Positions 60,372 to 64,000 of a stretch of 64,000 nucleotides of DNA are shown here, piece after piece. Each line of letters opens with the position of its first letter. Positions within the stretch are counted from its first letter, which is position 1. Source of the DNA: Methyloprofundus sp. (GTDB lineage: Bacteria; Pseudomonadota; Gammaproteobacteria; Methylococcales; Methylomonadaceae). The notes under the pieces are model-generated. The model saw nothing but the letters and a program-made list of their open reading frames with translations, was not told where the DNA came from and made no database searches. The DNA lies in assembly GCA_012960135.1 (NCBI GenBank), contig DUBW01000059.1, forward strand, positions 18,647-82,646. Reading direction: 5' to 3'. The translations under genes and the position numbers were made by a program.

Positions 60372-61235
60372 GTGAAGTACGCCTGGATTAACCAAAATAG
60401 CACTGATTTTTCTGTGCATTTAATGTGTCAAACTCTAGATGTTTGTCGGAGTGCTTTTTATGCGTGGAAAAAAGGCCCTATAACGACTAAGGAGCAGGAA
60501 GATCAAGCCTTAGCAAAGGTAATCAAAACAAGCTTTGATGAAGGGCGTGGATGTTATGGCACGCGTCGTATACAGCAAGATTTAATCGCTCAAGAACTGA
60601 CGGTGAGTCGTCGCCGTATTGGCCGCTTAATGGAGATTGAAGGATTACAGGTTAAAACCAAGCGAAAATTCAAAGCAACAACCTATTCTGATCACGACGA
60701 CCCTATTGCACCTAAGCTGTTAAATCGAGCGTTTACGGTTGATAAGCCTGATACATGCTATGTCGGTGACATGACGTATATCGCGACAAGAGAAGGCTGG
60801 TTATACCTTGCGACTGTGATTGATTTATATTCACGCCGCGTTGTTGGATGGCCAATGGCAGATAATATGCGAACAGCCCTCGTCAATGATGCATTATCTA
60901 TGGCACTTAGCCAAGGAAAACCTGAAAATAATCTGCTGTGGCATAGTGATAGAGGAAGCCAGTATGCCTCAGAAAGCCACCGAGAGCTACTGGTCGCCAA
61001 TGGCATTACACAAAGTATGAGTCGTAAAGGGAACTGTTGGGATAATGCGGTCGCTGAAAGCTTTTTTCACAGCCTTAAGACAGAGCTGGTGCATCATTTC
61101 GACTTTGCAACACGCGCAGAAGCGACGCAGGAAATCTTTGAATATATCGAAGTTTTTTATAACCGTAAACGACGCCATTCAGCTAATAATTATATGTCAC
61201 CAGCTGATGACGAAATGCTGCCAAAAGCGGCGTAA
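60372..61235 (+). CDS. IS3-family transposase OrfB
   Basis: A 287-residue DDE integrase-core transposase. The N-terminal part is HTH_21-like (EGRGCYGTRRIQQDL, SRRRIGRLMEIEGL). The catalytic residues are in CYVGDMTYI (D), LLWHSDRGSQYAS (D) and DNAVAESFFHSLKTE (E), all present. In IS3 elements OrfB is made as a fusion with OrfA by frameshifting; because orfA is broken, transposition from this copy alone is doubtful. The GTG at 60372 is the frame's first start. Confidence 0.92.
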   Translation: MKYAWINQNSTDFSVHLMCQTLDVCRSAFYAWKKGPITTKEQEDQALAKVIKTSFDEGRGCYGTRRIQQDLIAQELTVSRRRIGRLMEIEGLQVKTKRKFKATTYSDHDDPIAPKLLNRAFTVDKPDTCYVGDMTYIATREGWLYLATVIDLYSRRVVGWPMADNMRTALVNDALSMALSQGKPENNLLWHSDRGSQYASESHRELLVANGITQSMSRKGNCWDNAVAESFFHSLKTELVHHFDFATRAEATQEIFEYIEVFYNRKRRHSANNYMSPADDEMLPKAA

Positions 61236-61470
61236 TTTTGTGTCCATAAAAGTGTTGACACATCAGTTGGGGAAGTCGCAAAATATTTTACGGCTCATTA
61301 TGAAAATGGGTAGTTTGAAAAAAAATCAGGGTTAGATCTTTCATTATCACATTCCATCTTGATAGAAATTAACGGAGCAAGTTGGTATCTGATGCCATTT
61401 GTTTCGAAGTGATTAAATCCTAGCCCACATAACTTCGAGTCAACCAAAGCTACGCAGGTTTTTAGAATTT

Positions 61471-62763
61471 TTAGTTTCTTGTTCCTAGTTGTTCTTTTTG
61501 TTTTTTACTTAACTTTGGTTTTTTCTTTTTAGGACTTTTCCGAGGTAAAGGCGGTGCTACTTCATCAACCTCAAAACTAGCTATTACTTCTCTCTTCAGA
61601 TTTAGCGCATTATAGCCTTCTATCACAGCAAAATGCGGGTACTCATGATGAGAAATTAAGGAAATAACCAGTCCTTTTTGTCCGGCTCGGCCTGTTCGTC
61701 CTACTCGGTGAATATAATCATTGGCCTCGCGCGGCAAATCATAGTTAATCACACAAGGAAGTTGGTTGATATCAAGGCCTCGCGCTGCTACATCGGTGGC
61801 AACTAAAATACGAATATTTTTAGCCTTAAAGTCTTTTAATGCCTCTGAGCGTATGGATTGCTCTTTATTACTGTGCATGGAAACCGCTTTAATATTTCTT
61901 TCTTCCAATTTTTTAATCAGATTATCGCAAGTCCGCTTAGCACTGCAAAATATCAGTACCTGCTCCCAGTCATTCTCTTGTAGCAAGTGGGCTAAAAGAT
62001 CATTTTTTTGGTGATGATTAACGGTAATAACGCGCTGTTCAATGCCTAAGTTATTAGATAATTCATCCATATTAATAATTTCAGGATCATTCATTACTTC
62101 ACGAACTAGCGGAGTAATGCTGTCTGGAAAAGTCGCTGTAAACATCAGGTTTTGCCGCTTATTGGGTAATAATTTGCTGATTTGCTCAATTTCTTCCTGA
62201 AAATCACCTTGCGTCATGCGATCTACTTCATCTATAACCAAGGTTTTAATTTGATTAAACTTAATTGCATTTCCCTCAATTAAGTCGAGTAAGCGCCCCG
62301 GTGTCGCTACTAGAATATCCGTTCCGCCGCGCAATGCCTGTAATTGAGGCTTAATCTTTACGCCACCATAAACACTTTGGCATCTAATCTCTGGGTAAAT
62401 GTTGGCAGAAAACTGTTTAAAGACTTCAGTCGCTTGTATCGCTAACTCGCGAGTAGGAACTAAAACGAGTACTTGCACGCAATTACTGACGGCTCTCTTT
62501 GAGCTATCAAAGCGTTCATCACGACCTCTACGCAAATAAACATTCTGGTTACTTAAGTTATCTAATAAAGGCAAGGCAAAAGCGGCGGTTTTTCCAGAGC
62601 CTGTATCTCCCCGTGCCAATACGTCTTTACCTTCAAGTACGGCAGGGATTGTTTTAAGTTGTATATCTGTTGGTTTTTTAAACCCCATTGCTTTAATGGC
62701 AGACAAAATATCCTCTGAAAAGGAGAATGATTCAAAATTAGCTTTAGGCGTGCTGTTTTTCAT
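61471..62763 (-). CDS. DEAD-box-type ATP-dependent RNA helicase (variant DEVD motif)
   Basis: A 430-residue superfamily-2 helicase similar to RhlE and relatives. The ATG at 62763 fits the family start (FESFSFSEDILSAIKAMGF). Motif I is ARGDTGSGKTAAFALPL. Motif II is IDEVDRM instead of DEAD, and motif III is FTATFPD instead of SAT. The C-terminal domain has RILVATDVAARGLDI and YIHRVGRTGRAGQKG. The tail is basic (RKSPKKKKPKLSKKQK). It probably remodels RNA in ribosome assembly, RNA decay or cold adaptation. The downstream 61269-61470 and upstream 62764-63066 stretches hold nothing else I can support. Confidence 0.92.
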   Translation of the reverse strand: MKNSTPKANFESFSFSEDILSAIKAMGFKKPTDIQLKTIPAVLEGKDVLARGDTGSGKTAAFALPLLDNLSNQNVYLRRGRDERFDSSKRAVSNCVQVLVLVPTRELAIQATEVFKQFSANIYPEIRCQSVYGGVKIKPQLQALRGGTDILVATPGRLLDLIEGNAIKFNQIKTLVIDEVDRMTQGDFQEEIEQISKLLPNKRQNLMFTATFPDSITPLVREVMNDPEIINMDELSNNLGIEQRVITVNHHQKNDLLAHLLQENDWEQVLIFCSAKRTCDNLIKKLEERNIKAVSMHSNKEQSIRSEALKDFKAKNIRILVATDVAARGLDINQLPCVINYDLPREANDYIHRVGRTGRAGQKGLVISLISHHEYPHFAVIEGYNALNLKREVIASFEVDEVAPPLPRKSPKKKKPKLSKKQKEQLGTRN

Positions 62764-63096
62764 AATTAACAAGGGGGAGGTGAGCAATTGATTGGTGCTG
62801 TGTATTAAATAATATCAGTTTGTGGGGTACAGGCTTCGGCCTGCATCTTTAATAAAGCAGACTAATGTTTGCGCCCTAAACGAAATTATTTCATGTGCGG
62901 TCTTTATTTTAACTTAAAACTTTTCGAAGGTTCATATTTGCATGAATTATCACTCATCTAACTTTTAAGCCACTTTTTGTAATTCGATCATTTTGGTGTC
63001 AGTGTTATGTACCCGAACTTTCCGTCTAAGCAGAGAAGCCCAGGTTGCGCAATTACACTATCAATATCATTTTGATAATAAACAGCTTACTAAAAA

Positions 63097-63127
63097 CCAA
63101 TAGAAAAACCAATAGAAAAAACCAATA
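63097..63127. repeat. 12-bp tandem repeat in the RAYT 3' end
   Basis: CCAATAG occurs three times at a 12-base spacing with an A-rich filler. On the minus strand it encodes FYWFFYWF-type residues after the conserved RAYT end, suggesting a late extension by slippage. Confidence 0.6.
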
Positions 63128-63588
63128 GGGTCAGACTCGATTGATACTCTATTTACTCTTAAATATTTCAGACCACCTATCCCCACCGCGTGGTTTTTCT
63201 GCATCTGTCTATTAAGCATTTTTTTAGCTATAAACCTATCATTACCTAGAACCCACGCTTTGTTAGTTGCTGTTCTAATAGCGGCCATATCAGCTTTCGG
63301 AATAGAATTGCTAAACAAGGCAAGATACTGGGTTCGACAAGTTACTTTATCGACACCTCATTCTTTATAAACCGAATGAGGCTTTAATAAGCGATTCTCT
63401 ATTCCTAACGCATTAAAATGATAACTCGACCAAGAATATTCAGCAGGATCATTGACCATCCCCGCTCGAACTGAATTCAACTCGATATATCGGCTACACG
63501 TTAACAGGTAATTCTCGCTATCAAGCAGTGTGGCTTTATAAAGTCCTTCCCATAAAGTACCTGTCCGTTGATATTGGTCATTAAAATA

Positions 63589-63733
63589 GGCTATGTCACC
63601 GTCAAGTGTAGAATTTCAAAAAAACTCATTTTTTCAATCACTTAAGAATGTGATGAAATACAGCTTAAAGCTAGGAAAATTAAGCTTTCACTAGTTTTGA
63701 GAGATATTTTCCACACTTAACGGTGACATAGCC
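63589..63733. mobile_element. 145-bp MITE with 25-bp terminal inverted repeats and 8-bp target duplication
   Basis: The ends GGCTATGTCACCGTCAAGTG and, reverse-complemented, GGCTATGTCACCGTTAAGTG match over 25 bases with two mismatches. The flanks TTAAAATA (63581-63588 and 63734-63741) are an exact direct repeat. There is no coding content. The 8-bp duplication and GGC terminus resemble IS1595-type elements; the family name is an inference. Confidence 0.92.
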
Positions 63734-64000
63734 TTAAAATATTAAACATAGTAACGACCTATATACTGCATGACTTTACTAATTCCATTATCTGAATACG
63801 GGGTCATCAACAGGTGAACATGATTAGTCATTAAGACATACGCATGTCATTCACAATCATATTTTTTACAAGCATCGCTCAGTTTTTGCAGATAAAACCG
63901 GTAGTTTTCATCAGCTACAAAAATAATACCTCGATTATTTCCACGCTGAATAATATGTTGTGGCTGCCCAGAAATCACAAAACGGGGAATTCGTGCCATT

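Larger units (their letters stand above)
60015..61268 (+). mobile_element. IS3-family insertion sequence
   Basis: About 1254 bp bounded by imperfect inverted repeats that begin AACTGATGTG and end CACATCAGTT (26 bp arms: TGATGTGGCTACACTATTTAGG against TGATGTGTCAACACTTTTATGG). It contains a damaged orfA and an intact orfB. The flanking triplets differ (CTA left, GGG right), so the usual 3-bp target duplication is not seen. It truncates the IS3 remnant on its left. Confidence 0.85.
63067..63999 (-). pseudogene. REP-associated tyrosine transposase (RAYT), broken and interrupted
   Basis: Reads from the ATG at 63999: MARIPRFVISGQPQHIIQRGNN, the RAYT start, and YVLMTNHVHLLMTP with the HxH metal-binding motif of the Y1/HUH group. 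Stops occur after KKYDCE (TGA), after GRYYV (TAA) and after PHSVYKE (TGA). A 145-bp MITE plus its 8-bp duplication splits the gene at 63589. The rest is RTGTLWEGLYKATLL, SRYIELNSVRAGMV and ATNKAWVLGNDRF, ending in NRVSIESDPI. The frame resumes exactly because the insert of 153 bases is divisible by three. Confidence 0.92.

Overview
The window looks like a piece of chromosome from a low-GC gammaproteobacterium. The best guess is a methanotroph-like lineage (Methylococcales), inferred from gene order, the RegB/RegA pair and the repeat types; no marker gene such as pmoA is present to prove it. Housekeeping genes are orthodox and mostly intact. They are separated by patches of decayed genes, insertion-sequence remnants and small palindromic repeats. 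No rRNA, tRNA or CRISPR array was recognised.

Layout. 0.4-2.7 kb: hslV-hslU-DUF971 proteostasis block. 2.8-8.8 kb: ubiE-ubiJ-ubiB (ubiquinone), then a RegB/RegA-type redox two-component system and ybiB, all on the plus strand with short gaps. 8.8-14.1 kb: a double-PilZ protein, a lipoprotein resembling lytic transglycosylases, an FKBP isomerase, rlmKL, acylphosphatase, DUF1249 and a single PilZ protein. 14.3-19.4 kb: trpS, two overlapping dynamin-like GTPases, a small lipoprotein. 19.5-29.8 kb (minus strand): purL, a lone HicB-like gene, bamC-dapA, a DUF3617 pseudogene, rsfS-nadD-proA, a rhodanese and a class I aminotransferase. 29.9-32.5 kb: dksA, bioA, a YbaN-like gene.

32.5-35.7 kb is a graveyard of three broken minus-strand genes (acyl-CoA synthetase, heavy-metal P-type ATPase, CoA-disulfide-reductase/rhodanese fusion). 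At 36.0-39.9 kb lies an intact 1305-residue FAD/Fe-S oxidoreductase (DUF3683 type). From 40 to 51 kb the DNA is accessory: a membrane protein, a SulP STAS fragment, a split mgtE, remnants of several IS families, a coiled-coil protein, a large MscK-like channel, a MIF-like protein. 51-59 kb returns to core metabolism: OsmC, a membrane protein, grxD, argD-argF, an SH3 protein, ilvD and argA. The right end (59-64 kb) holds Uma2 and IS4 remnants, an IS3 element abutting another IS3 remnant, a DEAD-box helicase, and a dead REP-associated transposase (RAYT) interrupted by a 145-bp MITE with an 8-bp target duplication.

Functional links. The ubi genes make the quinone whose redox state RegB-type kinases sense, and here they lie directly upstream of that kinase. 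Arginine synthesis is represented by argD, argF and argA in one neighbourhood. The most distinctive content is the record of mobile-element activity (a RAYT remnant, three copies of a hairpin repeat that may be its REP substrate, an IS1595-like MITE, a mini-element sharing the IS3 terminus, a two-copy dispersed repeat) and the tandem dynamin-like GTPase pair.
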